Below, one piece after another: positions 5,885-13,779 of a stretch of DNA of 21,063 bases. Positions within the stretch are counted from its first letter, which is position 1; each line of letters opens with the position of its first letter. The translations under genes were made by a program, and so were the position numbers. The notes under the pieces are model-generated. The model was not told the origin of the DNA, did not search any database, and saw nothing but the letters and a program-made list of their open reading frames with translations. The DNA is from a virus, in IMG/VR virus record IMGVR_UViG_3300033155_000948, positions 1 to 21,063 of that record, one strand, 5' to 3'.

Positions 5885-6826
5885 ATGTTTAACCATCAAA
5901 ACGTAATAGAAGAAGCATTTGAATTATTATCAGGTAAAACAATTTTATCTGAGCAAGAAGATATTTTCAAAGGAAATGTTTACAAAGATAAGTCTAAATT
6001 ACCAAGTGGAAGATTAAAAAGAAACCTCTTTGATTTCAGAAAACATCTAACGGGTAACATTGACAGGTTACAACCTCTATTCATCATCGGTTATAATCTT
6101 GAAGAATCCCGTTTATTCTATGAAATTTGGTATCTTCCATTTGAAGGTCAATACATCATCGTTGATAAGTTTGGTAAACGTACTACTAAATTCCATAAGT
6201 ATGAAACAATCACACAAGCAGTTGATGAATTAGTTGATATCGTCAGTACTGTTGATATTGAAAATTTCGATGAAGACGATCTTGAAAAAGATATAGAACG
6301 AAATGCTGAACGTAATATCAAAAGCAGATATAAAACAACTTCCCGTACATTTGATCGTGATGAATGGGGTGATGATTCAAGATTTAAACGTTATGCTGAA
6401 TGTGAAACTCAAGAAGATATAGACACATTACTTGAACAAAACATCACATCACGTGGTTTACTTGCCGATATGATTAATTCTAATATCACTGAATACAGAG
6501 AAACCAGAATGAATCGTAACAAAATTAATTCAATATGGAAATTTTTACTTGGTCGTGATATCGAATACCCAACCAAATATCTTGGTGGTGGACTAAAGGG
6601 TGTTGTGCTTAAATTAATTGGCAGAGAAAAAGAAGCATCATTTGTTGTTGGTTACTCATTAGGTGGAAAACTTGATTTCGAAATTTGGTTTGTTAAGTCT
6701 GTGACCAAGGGTAAAGGTAGTTTCTATGTATTTGATATTACTGCTGCAAAAGTTTTGGCAAAAGATTTACCTAATATGCGTCAAGCATATGCTTACATAG
6801 CAAACAAAATTACAACTAAGGTTTAA
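5885..6826 (+). CDS. Unknown protein with an internal duplication
   Basis: A 313-residue protein I do not recognise. It contains two copies of one domain: residues 67-118 (FIIGYNLEESRLFYEIWYLP, then a YIIVD strand and a helix TITQAVDELVDIV) and 253-307 (FVVGYSLGGKLDFEIWFVK, a FYVFD strand and a helix NMRQAYAYIANKI). Both have GY-x(n)-FEIW followed by a strand and helix. Between them lies an acidic-to-basic linker (about 120-165) and a helical stretch. There is no membrane segment. It is driven by the best late promoter in the window and ends four bases before the tape measure gene, so it is probably a tail-assembly or baseplate protein made late. Confidence 0.65.
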   Translation: MFNHQNVIEEAFELLSGKTILSEQEDIFKGNVYKDKSKLPSGRLKRNLFDFRKHLTGNIDRLQPLFIIGYNLEESRLFYEIWYLPFEGQYIIVDKFGKRTTKFHKYETITQAVDELVDIVSTVDIENFDEDDLEKDIERNAERNIKSRYKTTSRTFDRDEWGDDSRFKRYAECETQEDIDTLLEQNITSRGLLADMINSNITEYRETRMNRNKINSIWKFLLGRDIEYPTKYLGGGLKGVVLKLIGREKEASFVVGYSLGGKLDFEIWFVKSVTKGKGSFYVFDITAAKVLAKDLPNMRQAYAYIANKITTKV

Positions 6827-6830
6827 TTAA

Positions 6831-9005
6831 ATGCCTATAGACGATAATGTAAATCAACAAAATCTTCAGGACTTCATTAATGAACTTGAAAAGATCAGAT
6901 TTGATATACGTAAAAATGCTGTCCTCAATAAGTCAAGTGATAAGTATGTCCGTAATCTTGAAAAATTAATCAAGACATCAAAAGGTATTGTTAGTGGTAC
7001 TGGCAGTAAAGGTGATACTAAAAAGTTTGAAAAATTAGTTCGTGATACCGATATGTCATTACGCATGTTGCGTAAGAAAAATCGCGGTGATGAAAAATTC
7101 CAACAAGAATTTACTAATGTGTTTGGTGATATAAAAGAATCACAAGATGCATCTGTCAGCGTGTTTAAAAAGATTAATGTGTCATTGAAACAAATGACAA
7201 GTTCCATTGCTATTATATCAGATGCATCAGCTAAAGATGTTGAGGATACCGGATTAAGTTTTCTTACAGGCGCGTTCGGCCAGATAGCAAAAGAAACAGT
7301 TGGTGTTGATAAGTTAACGGATATACCATCAATAACAAAGGGTAAGTTTAGTGGATTGTTTGGTAAAGATGTTGAAGGGCAAGCACATGATGGAATGACC
7401 AACATACCAAATGAAGGTACTTATAACCTTGATGAAGGTGAGCGTGTCATTGCACCACAACAGAATAAAGATTTAAGTTCATTCTTATCTAGTCCTGAAG
7501 CTGGTGGTGGAGTATCGTCAACATTCTTAAAAAACATTGAAGAAAATACAGAGATACTTTCTAATGATAAACCATTAGAAGTATTCAACAAAGATCATAA
7601 CCCAACTTATTTTGATGCTATCATAGATAATGATGACAGACTTAACATTGAACGTGAAAATTTAGAAAATAAACATCATAAAGAAATCAGAACCAAGTTT
7701 GAAATTCTTGGTGATATTATGTCAGCAGTAGCTGGTAGTTGGTTAGCGAATTTTGTTTTGGGTATTAGTATTTGGTCTAAACGTTTTGCAAGACATCCTA
7801 TCTTAATGACAATAGGTGTATTAGTTCAGGGTATAAGTGGTTTAGTAAAAGGGTTTGCTGGATTTACTGGTATATCAGCACTTCTTGGTGGTATTGGAAA
7901 ATTTCTTTTTGGTACTGAAGCTAAAAAAGATACTGATAGAATTGTTCAGGCCAACGAAGATATTATTGATGCTGTACGTGGTGAAGCACAAAAAGACCGC
8001 AGAGGAATAATTAAAAAAGCTAAAGATGCTCTTAAAACTGGAACAATTAATTTAGGTAAAGCTGCTCTTGGTGGTCTTGGTGGAATGCTTACTAAGGGGT
8101 TTGCTGCTGCTAATAAAAAGTTACCACAAAAACGTGACTCTAAAGGTCGATTTGCAAAACGTGATAAAACAGACATTCTTATTGATAGCATCAAAGAGGT
8201 GTCTAAAGGTATCTGGGCAATATTTGAAATTAATGATGAAACACTTGAAGAAACCAAAAAGGGTAAAGGTAAAGGTGGTGGATTATTAGCTAGTCTTATG
8301 GGTGGCAAGGGTATACTTGGTAAAATATTAACTGGTGGTAAATCATTCGCAAGATTTGGTGGAACTTTAGTTAAGAGTATTGGTATAGGATTATTAGTAG
8401 GACTCAAAACATTTGGACTGAAAATATTCTCAGTCATTGGTACAAAAATGTTTGGTATGTTAGGACTTGCATTAACTGGTGGTGGATTGATTGGTACGTA
8501 TTTATTAAATCCATTACTGAAATGGTTTGATGATACTTTTGGTACTGGTATTATCAGTATGATTGGTGGACTAATGGTGAAGATTGTTGCGGGTTTAGAA
8601 AGTTTACCTTTGATTGGTGGACTTATTCAAAAAATTACGGGTGGCGAAGCGTCTGCTGCTATCGCAAGTAATCAAAAGAATGCATCATTAGATGCTGAAA
8701 CTGCTGGATATCAAAACGTGGCAGCACGTGTTAAATCTGGTGAACTCCAAAAAGGTTCTACTGAGGTTTTAGGATTATTGGATAAAGTTAAATCCGGTGA
8801 TTATGAAATTAAACCAGTACAAGCAGTTGACAAAACACAGATAACTTCACAAGTAATAGAACAAAAAATTAGTGAAGCAGCAACATATATGAAACAACAA
8901 GCACAAGCGGTTTCTAATACTGTGGTAAATAATACACAACAAATAGTTAAATCATTACCCGCAGTAGATGATTTAGGTACAGCATTAGCGAGTTATGGTG
9001 GATAA
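6831..9005 (+). CDS. Tape measure protein (gp29 role)
   Basis: A 724-residue protein with tape-measure features. The N-terminus is charged and helical (about 1-135). A typical tape-measure signature, HDGMTNIPNEGTYNLDEGERVI, lies at about 186-207. Two large Gly-rich hydrophobic regions follow (about 291-361 and 493-603), which in this family help the tape cross the host membrane. The end is Gln/Ser/Ala-rich. By the usual 0.15 nm per residue it would set a tail of roughly 105-110 nm (inference). T4 gp29 has 590 residues and does the same job. It starts four bases after the previous stop and is followed two bases later by a gp48-like gene, the T4 order 29-48. Confidence 0.8.
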   Translation: MPIDDNVNQQNLQDFINELEKIRFDIRKNAVLNKSSDKYVRNLEKLIKTSKGIVSGTGSKGDTKKFEKLVRDTDMSLRMLRKKNRGDEKFQQEFTNVFGDIKESQDASVSVFKKINVSLKQMTSSIAIISDASAKDVEDTGLSFLTGAFGQIAKETVGVDKLTDIPSITKGKFSGLFGKDVEGQAHDGMTNIPNEGTYNLDEGERVIAPQQNKDLSSFLSSPEAGGGVSSTFLKNIEENTEILSNDKPLEVFNKDHNPTYFDAIIDNDDRLNIERENLENKHHKEIRTKFEILGDIMSAVAGSWLANFVLGISIWSKRFARHPILMTIGVLVQGISGLVKGFAGFTGISALLGGIGKFLFGTEAKKDTDRIVQANEDIIDAVRGEAQKDRRGIIKKAKDALKTGTINLGKAALGGLGGMLTKGFAAANKKLPQKRDSKGRFAKRDKTDILIDSIKEVSKGIWAIFEINDETLEETKKGKGKGGGLLASLMGGKGILGKILTGGKSFARFGGTLVKSIGIGLLVGLKTFGLKIFSVIGTKMFGMLGLALTGGGLIGTYLLNPLLKWFDDTFGTGIISMIGGLMVKIVAGLESLPLIGGLIQKITGGEASAAIASNQKNASLDAETAGYQNVAARVKSGELQKGSTEVLGLLDKVKSGDYEIKPVQAVDKTQITSQVIEQKISEAATYMKQQAQAVSNTVVNNTQQIVKSLPAVDDLGTALASYGG

Positions 9006-9007
9006 CA

Positions 9008-9703
9008 ATGGCAAAACATATACATTTAGACGAAGTAGACGAAAGACAACTTATACACATTGTTGATCCTGTTCACGGTTTAACAGTCAGAGCAAATATG
9101 CCTGAAACTATGACAATTGGTGTGGGTAGTGAAATTGGTTCACCCTTTGCAGGATATGCCAGTGAGGGTACTGCTGCAAAAGTTTTAGCGTTAACTACGG
9201 GTGCATCAAGTAAGATTGGTATCGTAACCAAACGATTATTCATGGGTGTTGATCAACCTGATATAAGTTTAGATTTAAAATTCGAAGCATATTATTCAGC
9301 ACTTGAAGAAGTGGTTATACCATGTATTAAACTTATGTTAATTGCTTCTCCCGAAGAAAAGAATTTAGAACAAAGTGTAAAAACTGCTATCGAGTTATTA
9401 GAAGGTGGTGGTGAAGTATATGGTAATATTTTAGCTAATGTTAAAAAATCTAAAACAGTAGACAGTGATAAACTAATTAACTATTTGAAAACACCAGCAG
9501 TGTGTAAAGTAAAATTTGGTGATATATTTACATTACGCAATGCGTTTTTAGCAAGTGCGTCTGTATCCTACAGTAATATACTTGATAGTGATTTTCTTCC
9601 AATGGAAGCAACTGTATCAGTAACAATTACGCCACAAGACCCATTCACTAAAAATGAAATCATAACTATGTTCAAAAGCCGCGTAAAAAAAGGAACATCA
9701 TAA
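9008..9703 (+). CDS. gp48-like baseplate/tube-cap protein
   Basis: A 231-residue protein. Two stretches recall T4 gp48, the baseplate protein that caps the hub and seats the tube: a central QPDISLDLKFEAYYSALEEVVIPC (compare the TWDLTPRST...IINIYQYF helix of gp48) and a C-terminal strand set, PAVCKVKFGDIFTLRNAFLA, SVSYSNILDSDFLPMEATVS and VTITPQDPF. The last part looks like a tube-family fold edge. The order tape measure then gp48 is conserved with T4. It has GGTGGAT six bases before the ATG and is two bases from its neighbours on each side, so it belongs to a tight operon. It is shorter than gp48 (364 residues); a LysM/XkdP-type hub connector is the alternative. Confidence 0.55.
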   Translation: MAKHIHLDEVDERQLIHIVDPVHGLTVRANMPETMTIGVGSEIGSPFAGYASEGTAAKVLALTTGASSKIGIVTKRLFMGVDQPDISLDLKFEAYYSALEEVVIPCIKLMLIASPEEKNLEQSVKTAIELLEGGGEVYGNILANVKKSKTVDSDKLINYLKTPAVCKVKFGDIFTLRNAFLASASVSYSNILDSDFLPMEATVSVTITPQDPFTKNEIITMFKSRVKKGTS

Positions 9704-9704
9704 T

Positions 9705-10052
9705 ATGCTCACTGATAAAAAAGATATGTATAAAAAAGTATTGATCAATAATAACAAAGAAACGGATTACTTGGACACAAGAATCACTGATTTAGTTTTT
9801 GATACTTATACTACTTTTATTGTTCCACAATTCACCATAGGTAGAATTGATCTAATATCATATATTCATTATGATACTGTTGATTTGTGGTGGTTAATAG
9901 CACAAGTTAATGATGTCATTGATCCTATAACCGAATTATATATGGGTAGAGTATTAAGAATCCCTGCTGTTGGTGATTATTATGGTTTCTATAATACTAA
10001 TTCAATCATAGATGAAATTGAAGAAGTATTTGATTCAAGAACATTAACATAA
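9705..10052 (+). CDS. gp53-like baseplate wedge protein
   Basis: A 115-residue protein. Residues 47-92 (IDLISYIHYDTVDLWWLIAQVNDVIDPITELYMGRVLRIP) carry the LysM-like motif found in T4 gp53 and related wedge proteins: a helix from RPDLIS-type residues, a Tyr before DxWWLI, ND-x-DP, and a final LxIP. gp53 joins neighbouring wedges around the hub in the assembled baseplate. It is shorter than T4 gp53 (196 residues), which has an extra C-terminal part. The stop overlaps the start of the hub gene (TAATG), suggesting coupled translation. Confidence 0.65.
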   Translation: MLTDKKDMYKKVLINNNKETDYLDTRITDLVFDTYTTFIVPQFTIGRIDLISYIHYDTVDLWWLIAQVNDVIDPITELYMGRVLRIPAVGDYYGFYNTNSIIDEIEEVFDSRTLT

Positions 10053-11269
10053 TGGCTGAAAGCAAAAAAACAGTAGTATTTGAAGAAGAATGGAAAGATA
10101 ACTTTTATATGAAGTTAGAATCTGATCATGACACTGCTGCGTCTGGTTTACAAGTTAGTAGTATTGGTATAACCGAAACATTATCTACTGGTTCTCCATT
10201 CTTAGTATTACGTATGCAAGATGCCTTTGGTGATTTGATTAATCATACTTATATTTCACCTGATGCTGATTATGATTTGTATATAGGAAAAGACAGAAAC
10301 GAAAATTCAAAAAGTTCTTTTTCTATCTCGGTTAACAACATGGGGAATATGACCAATGGTAAAGCTGACAGTATTGCATTAGATTTAACTTTTATGAATA
10401 GTAAGTGGGACAAATTTCTAAGAGACACTACATCACGTTCATGGAAAGACAAAAGATATAGTGATGTTGTTAAAGAAATAGCAACAGAAAATGGTTTTGG
10501 TATTACTGATATAGAAGACACCGATGGTTTGTACGATATCATTCAGCCTAATTGGAGTAACCTAAAATTCATTAAATGGTTATCAAAGCAATCAAAAAAC
10601 ATTGCTAGAATTGGTGGATATGATTTTGGATTAACATTAGATGATAGATTAATTTTTACTTCATTAGATTCTTTGTACAACAAGAAACCAGTCAAGTCTG
10701 TAATTCTTGCTACTCCTGATGATGAAAGTGTGGGTTTGGTTATTAGTACGTTTAACATTAAACAAGATTATGCACCTATGATGATACAAGGTGCTGGTGG
10801 TCTAAGCTACACTTATTTTGATTATGATAAGAAAGAATATGTTACTGGTACTAAAACTATCAGTGATACCAATTCACGTCAATTATCTGATTGGTCGTTT
10901 ATAGCAGAAGAACATAATACTGCAAAGAAAGTGTTCGATGGTGGTAGAGACACTAACACTCCTACTGTTGCTGAATCCAGAATTACTAATGCTGCTAATT
11001 CTATCCAGAAGATAACTGTTAATACACAAGGCGATATTGGCATTCATGTTGCAGACATCATTGATATAATTATACCATCATCAGAGTATTCTAAGACAGT
11101 AGTGAATGAAAAGTATTCTGGTCGTTGGATGGTTGGCAAAGTTTTACATAATATTGATTTTGATAATAAGTCATTTCAATCAAATCTTACACTTATTCGT
11201 GCTGGTATTAATGGTACTGAACTTAAAGGATTAGTTAAAACCAAGAAAGGAAAACAAATAGGTAAATAA
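10052..11269 (+). CDS. Baseplate hub protein (gp27/gpD-like)
   Basis: A 405-residue hub protein. The central part (RYSDVVKEIATENGFGI, then YDIIQPNWSNLKFIKWLSKQSKN at about 135-183) is the conserved layout of gp27/gpD/gp44 hub proteins: a short helix that binds the previous strand, then 'Q...SDLxFLxxLA'-like residues. The beginning (about 35-115) is a beta domain and the end (IHVADIIDIIIP, RWMVGKVLHNIDF, NLTLIRAG) is the closing barrel that links tube and spike. In the virion a trimer would sit between the tube and the spike encoded at 12781. The start overlaps the gp53-like stop by one base. Confidence 0.72.
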   Translation: MAESKKTVVFEEEWKDNFYMKLESDHDTAASGLQVSSIGITETLSTGSPFLVLRMQDAFGDLINHTYISPDADYDLYIGKDRNENSKSSFSISVNNMGNMTNGKADSIALDLTFMNSKWDKFLRDTTSRSWKDKRYSDVVKEIATENGFGITDIEDTDGLYDIIQPNWSNLKFIKWLSKQSKNIARIGGYDFGLTLDDRLIFTSLDSLYNKKPVKSVILATPDDESVGLVISTFNIKQDYAPMMIQGAGGLSYTYFDYDKKEYVTGTKTISDTNSRQLSDWSFIAEEHNTAKKVFDGGRDTNTPTVAESRITNAANSIQKITVNTQGDIGIHVADIIDIIIPSSEYSKTVVNEKYSGRWMVGKVLHNIDFDNKSFQSNLTLIRAGINGTELKGLVKTKKGKQIGK

Positions 11270-11273
11270 TGGT

Positions 11274-12002
11274 ATGAAATTGAGTGTATTAATGGAACGT
11301 ATGAACCTTCGGGCAGCAGAAGATAATGTTGATGAAATGGAAGATGCTTATGATGAATTGGCATTACTGAATCGTGCGTTTAAAGAAAACGATCTTGGTA
11401 TCCTAATTAATAAACATGGTGATAATCTTAATCAAAATGATGTACGTGAAATTAAACGTAAGTTAGCTGGTATTGTAAGAAACAATCCTATCATTGATGG
11501 TTCTGAAGTTAATAGAGGTCGTGATGGATATGAAAAATTACGTCTTATTGGACGTGGTGTTGGTCATGGTTTGGAACTTGCTGCAACAGGTGCATTAACT
11601 GCTGCTTTAGGATCATTAGCGGTATCATCTGCTGCTGTCCCTATAGCTTCAGTGTTAAGTGGTACAGCAGCAGTTGGTACAGCAGCATTAGCTAAAAATC
11701 AATACAATATTATCAGAAGTTTAAAAGCAACTTCCAGATTATTAACAGCACTGGATGCTTATGAAGACTTAAAACCAAAAGCAAAAAGACGTTCACTCTT
11801 TAAACAATTTTTAGATTTTATTACTCGTAAGTCTAAAGATGAAATTAAAAAAGATGCATTAAAGAGAATCAAAAAAGCAAGTATTAAAGCACAGCGCAAA
11901 TTTGAAAAGAGTATAAAAGGATTTCCTAAATATATTGATTTCAAAGATTCAAAAGGAAACCAACAACAAGTATCAATAGCAACATTATTCGATGATTTGT
12001 AA
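11274..12002 (+). CDS. Unknown protein with Ala/Gly-rich hydrophobic hairpin
   Basis: A 242-residue protein without a recognised family. It has a charged helical N-terminus (1-95), then a 44-residue Ala/Gly/Ser-rich hydrophobic stretch (98-141: GLELAATGALTAALGSLA, SSAAVPIASVLSG, TAAVGTAALA) with Gly at intervals as in glycine-zipper membrane helices. A Lys-rich helical region (166-216) precedes a short acidic end. It lies between the hub and spike genes, the position of gene 28 relative to 27 in T4, but similarity to gp28 is not evident. A role at the distal tip or in crossing the host inner membrane would fit (inference). The start is the ATG at 11274, five bases after the hub stop. Confidence 0.62.
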   Translation: MKLSVLMERMNLRAAEDNVDEMEDAYDELALLNRAFKENDLGILINKHGDNLNQNDVREIKRKLAGIVRNNPIIDGSEVNRGRDGYEKLRLIGRGVGHGLELAATGALTAALGSLAVSSAAVPIASVLSGTAAVGTAALAKNQYNIIRSLKATSRLLTALDAYEDLKPKAKRRSLFKQFLDFITRKSKDEIKKDALKRIKKASIKAQRKFEKSIKGFPKYIDFKDSKGNQQQVSIATLFDDL

Positions 12003-12021
12003 ATACTTCATAAAAGTATAT

Positions 12022-12047
12022 GATAAATACTATTATGTATATTTATC
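12022..12047 (+). promoter_or_regulatory. Late promoter, leaderless, with start-codon hairpin (endonuclease 1)
   Basis: GATAAATACTATT (12022-12034) matches the T4 late consensus apart from the first base and ends right at the ATG 12035, which is the expected +1. GATAAATA (12022-12029) is also perfectly complementary to TATTTATC (12040-12047), so read-through RNA could place the start codon in a 10-base loop, whereas promoter-initiated RNA could not fold this way. Confidence 0.6.
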
Positions 12048-12733
12048 TCATCACAAATTCAGTTAATAATAAGAAGTATATTGGACAAACTGTGCGTGAT
12101 TACAAAAAACGTTGGAAAAGTCATATTTATTCTTCCAAAAATCCAAAATATACAATTCATATGGCAATGAGAAAAAATGGTATTTCGCAGTTCCATTTCG
12201 AAGTCATTGATGAATCAGCTTCTGATCTTGATGAACTCAATGATTTAGAAGAATTCTATATCTCATTCTATGATACGTATAAAGGTGATGGATATAATTC
12301 TACTTCTGGTGGTGGAGGATATGAAGTATCTGATGAAACCAGACAAAAGTTATCTGTATTAAATACTGGTAAAACTCATTCTGATGAATCCAAAAATAAA
12401 ATATCAACAACATTGAAGGGTAGAACTCTTTCAGAAGAAACTAAAAAGAAAATGTCAGAATCTGCTAAAGGTAAAACTCCTTCTGTTAAAACCAGACAAA
12501 AAATGTCAGAAGCAAAAAAAGGTAAAAAACATCCCATGTATGACAAACTTGGAATATTAAACCATAACTCTAAAAAGGTAATTCAGATAGATAAGATCAC
12601 CAGTGAAGAAATCATGTGTTGGTTTTCTATGAGTGAAATAAAAAGAGAATTAGGAATACCCCAACCAAAAGTATCAATGTGTTGTAAGGGCAAATTAAAA
12701 TCAGCAGGTGGATTCAAATGGAGATATTTGTGA
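12035..12733 (+). CDS. GIY-YIG homing endonuclease, copy 1
   Basis: A 232-residue free-standing homing endonuclease like the T4 Seg family. Residues 1-90 are the GIY-YIG nuclease domain: MYIYLITN and KKYIGQT (the GIY and YIG strands), the following Arg, HMAMRKNG, FEVIDE and the acidic LNDLEEFYI. Residues 97-165 hold several NUMOD3-type DNA-binding repeats (GKTHSDESKNKIS, GRTLSEETKKKMS, GKTPSVKTRQKMS). The end (KKVIQIDKITSEEI, CWFSMSEIKRELG, GGFKWRYL) is a NUMOD1-like helix-turn-helix. I start at 12035, not the in-frame ATG at 12020, because the latter overlaps the late promoter and the other copies align from MYIY. It separates the Ala/Gly-rich gene from the spike gene. Confidence 0.88.
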   Translation: MYIYLITNSVNNKKYIGQTVRDYKKRWKSHIYSSKNPKYTIHMAMRKNGISQFHFEVIDESASDLDELNDLEEFYISFYDTYKGDGYNSTSGGGGYEVSDETRQKLSVLNTGKTHSDESKNKISTTLKGRTLSEETKKKMSESAKGKTPSVKTRQKMSEAKKGKKHPMYDKLGILNHNSKKVIQIDKITSEEIMCWFSMSEIKRELGIPQPKVSMCCKGKLKSAGGFKWRYL

Positions 12734-12774
12734 GTCTACTAATCACTTCACAAAAGAAAATTCACGATGAGTAG
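12730..12774 (+). other. Short ORF in frame with the spike gene, ended by TAG
   Basis: After GGAG (12720-12723, encoded by the W-R codons of endonuclease 1) there is a well-spaced GTG at 12730. It opens 14 codons (MSLLITSQKKIHDE) that stop at an amber codon, 12772-12774, in the same frame as the spike gene whose GTG follows at 12781. It may couple translation into the spike gene or be a relic of an older start. Confidence 0.3.
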
Positions 12775-12780
12775 TTCGTA

Positions 12781-13752
12781 GTGTACAACCAATTAGTTGA
12801 CAGAGAAAAATCTACTGATAGATTTGATGGTTTTTATAGGGGAGTGGTGATTGATGTCAGTGATCCTACAGAAAGTGGTCGCATTCGCATTAAGGTTTAT
12901 CCTATGTTTGAGCATGTTGATGACGATGTTCTTCCTTGGGCTATTCCTGCTGATTCAACATTTGGTGGATCGGCAAATGTAGGAAGTGCCGCAGTACCTA
13001 TCGTTAACAGTCATGTATTTTGTTTCTTTGAGAATGGTGACTTCCGTTATCCTGTATATTTTGCTTCTGCTCCTGCAATACAAAATGATGTACCAGACAT
13101 TCCTACGTTATCAAGGAAGGATGATGGAACTGTAGTTGCGATTAATGCAGCACGTTCACAAAACGTTTCTGATGCGTTTGGTGGAACATGGAGTGAACCT
13201 GTCAGTGCATATGCTGCAACTTATCCAAAGAACAAAGTGTTTAGAAGTGAAACGGGGATCATTATAGAAATAGATGATACTCCTAATAATGTAAGATTTC
13301 ATGTTTATCATCCTAGTGGAACAAGAACAGAAGTTGATAATTCTGGTAATACCGTAGAACACGTAGCTGCTACGAAAACTACTGTAATTATAGGTGATGA
13401 TAATATTGAAGTAAAAGGTGATCAAAATACTACAGTCGGTGGTAGTCATGGTGTAAAAGTTGGTAGCAATGGTAAAGTTGATATTATTGGTAGTTATGAT
13501 ATTACTGTGGGTGCTACTTGTACAATAAATGTAACAGGAAATACCACACTGACAACACCACTTGCTACTATTAATGGTAATGTACAAGTAAATGGAACTG
13601 TTAGTTCTACTGGTGATATTAGTTCTGATTCTGCTATGAGTGCTGGTGGTAATGTATCTAGTGGTGCTGTTATTTCTGACAGTACAGGTTCTATGCAGGA
13701 TATGAGGGACACTTATAATGCTCATTCAACACATCCACCTAATGATATGTAA
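12781..13752 (+). CDS. Baseplate spike protein (gp5/gpV-like), no lysozyme
   Basis: A 323-residue spike. Residues about 17-105 are the OB-fold of gp5/VgrG proteins (GFYRGVVIDVSDPTESGRIRIKV, LPWAIPADS, VNSHVFCFFENGDFRYPVYFA). Residues about 155-185 (KVFRSETGIIIEIDDTPNN) and the following repetitive VEVKGD, TTVGGS, GVKVGS and DIIGSYDITVG form the three-stranded beta-helix of a membrane-piercing needle. The C-terminus AHSTHPPNDM resembles the His-containing metal-binding tip of P2 gpV-type spikes. No lysozyme domain lies between OB-fold and needle, unlike T4 gp5 (575 residues). The GTG start at 12781 has only a weak ribosome-binding site; an in-frame TAG at 12772 rules out earlier starts. It sits between two homing endonucleases. 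Confidence 0.82.
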   Translation: MYNQLVDREKSTDRFDGFYRGVVIDVSDPTESGRIRIKVYPMFEHVDDDVLPWAIPADSTFGGSANVGSAAVPIVNSHVFCFFENGDFRYPVYFASAPAIQNDVPDIPTLSRKDDGTVVAINAARSQNVSDAFGGTWSEPVSAYAATYPKNKVFRSETGIIIEIDDTPNNVRFHVYHPSGTRTEVDNSGNTVEHVAATKTTVIIGDDNIEVKGDQNTTVGGSHGVKVGSNGKVDIIGSYDITVGATCTINVTGNTTLTTPLATINGNVQVNGTVSSTGDISSDSAMSAGGNVSSGAVISDSTGSMQDMRDTYNAHSTHPPNDM

Positions 13753-13766
13753 TGTAAGTTTAAATT

Positions 13767-13774
13767 GATAAATA
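13767..13774 (+). promoter_or_regulatory. Putative late promoter, leaderless (endonuclease 2)
   Basis: GATAAATA ends six bases before the ATG at 13780, so the expected +1 is the A of the start codon. It lies 15 bases after the spike stop. No Shine-Dalgarno sequence precedes this ATG. Confidence 0.58.
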
Positions 13775-13779
13775 AGATT

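Noticed and set aside
7946-8437. Antisense open frames opposite the tape measure gene (also 6866-7405)
   Set aside because: They are Pro/Leu/Ser-rich reversals of Gly/Lys-rich tape-measure codons and lack start signals.
12020-12034. ATG at 12020 as the start of endonuclease 1, and the TTG starts at 214, 13765 and 20202
   Set aside because: These in-frame codons fall inside the GATAAATA motif. The paralogues align from the later Met, and at 3622 the same motif is clearly non-coding because of an in-frame TAA.
12767-12781. Four-codon ORF (MSSS) whose stop overlaps the spike GTG
   Set aside because: It has no convincing ribosome-binding site and is too short to judge. The 14-codon leader ORF has a better signal.
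13156-13725. Long open antisense frame opposite the spike gene
   Set aside because: Its Ile/Ser/Thr-rich sequence is the mirror of the repetitive needle codons, with no ribosome-binding site or promoter. The sense gene is well supported.
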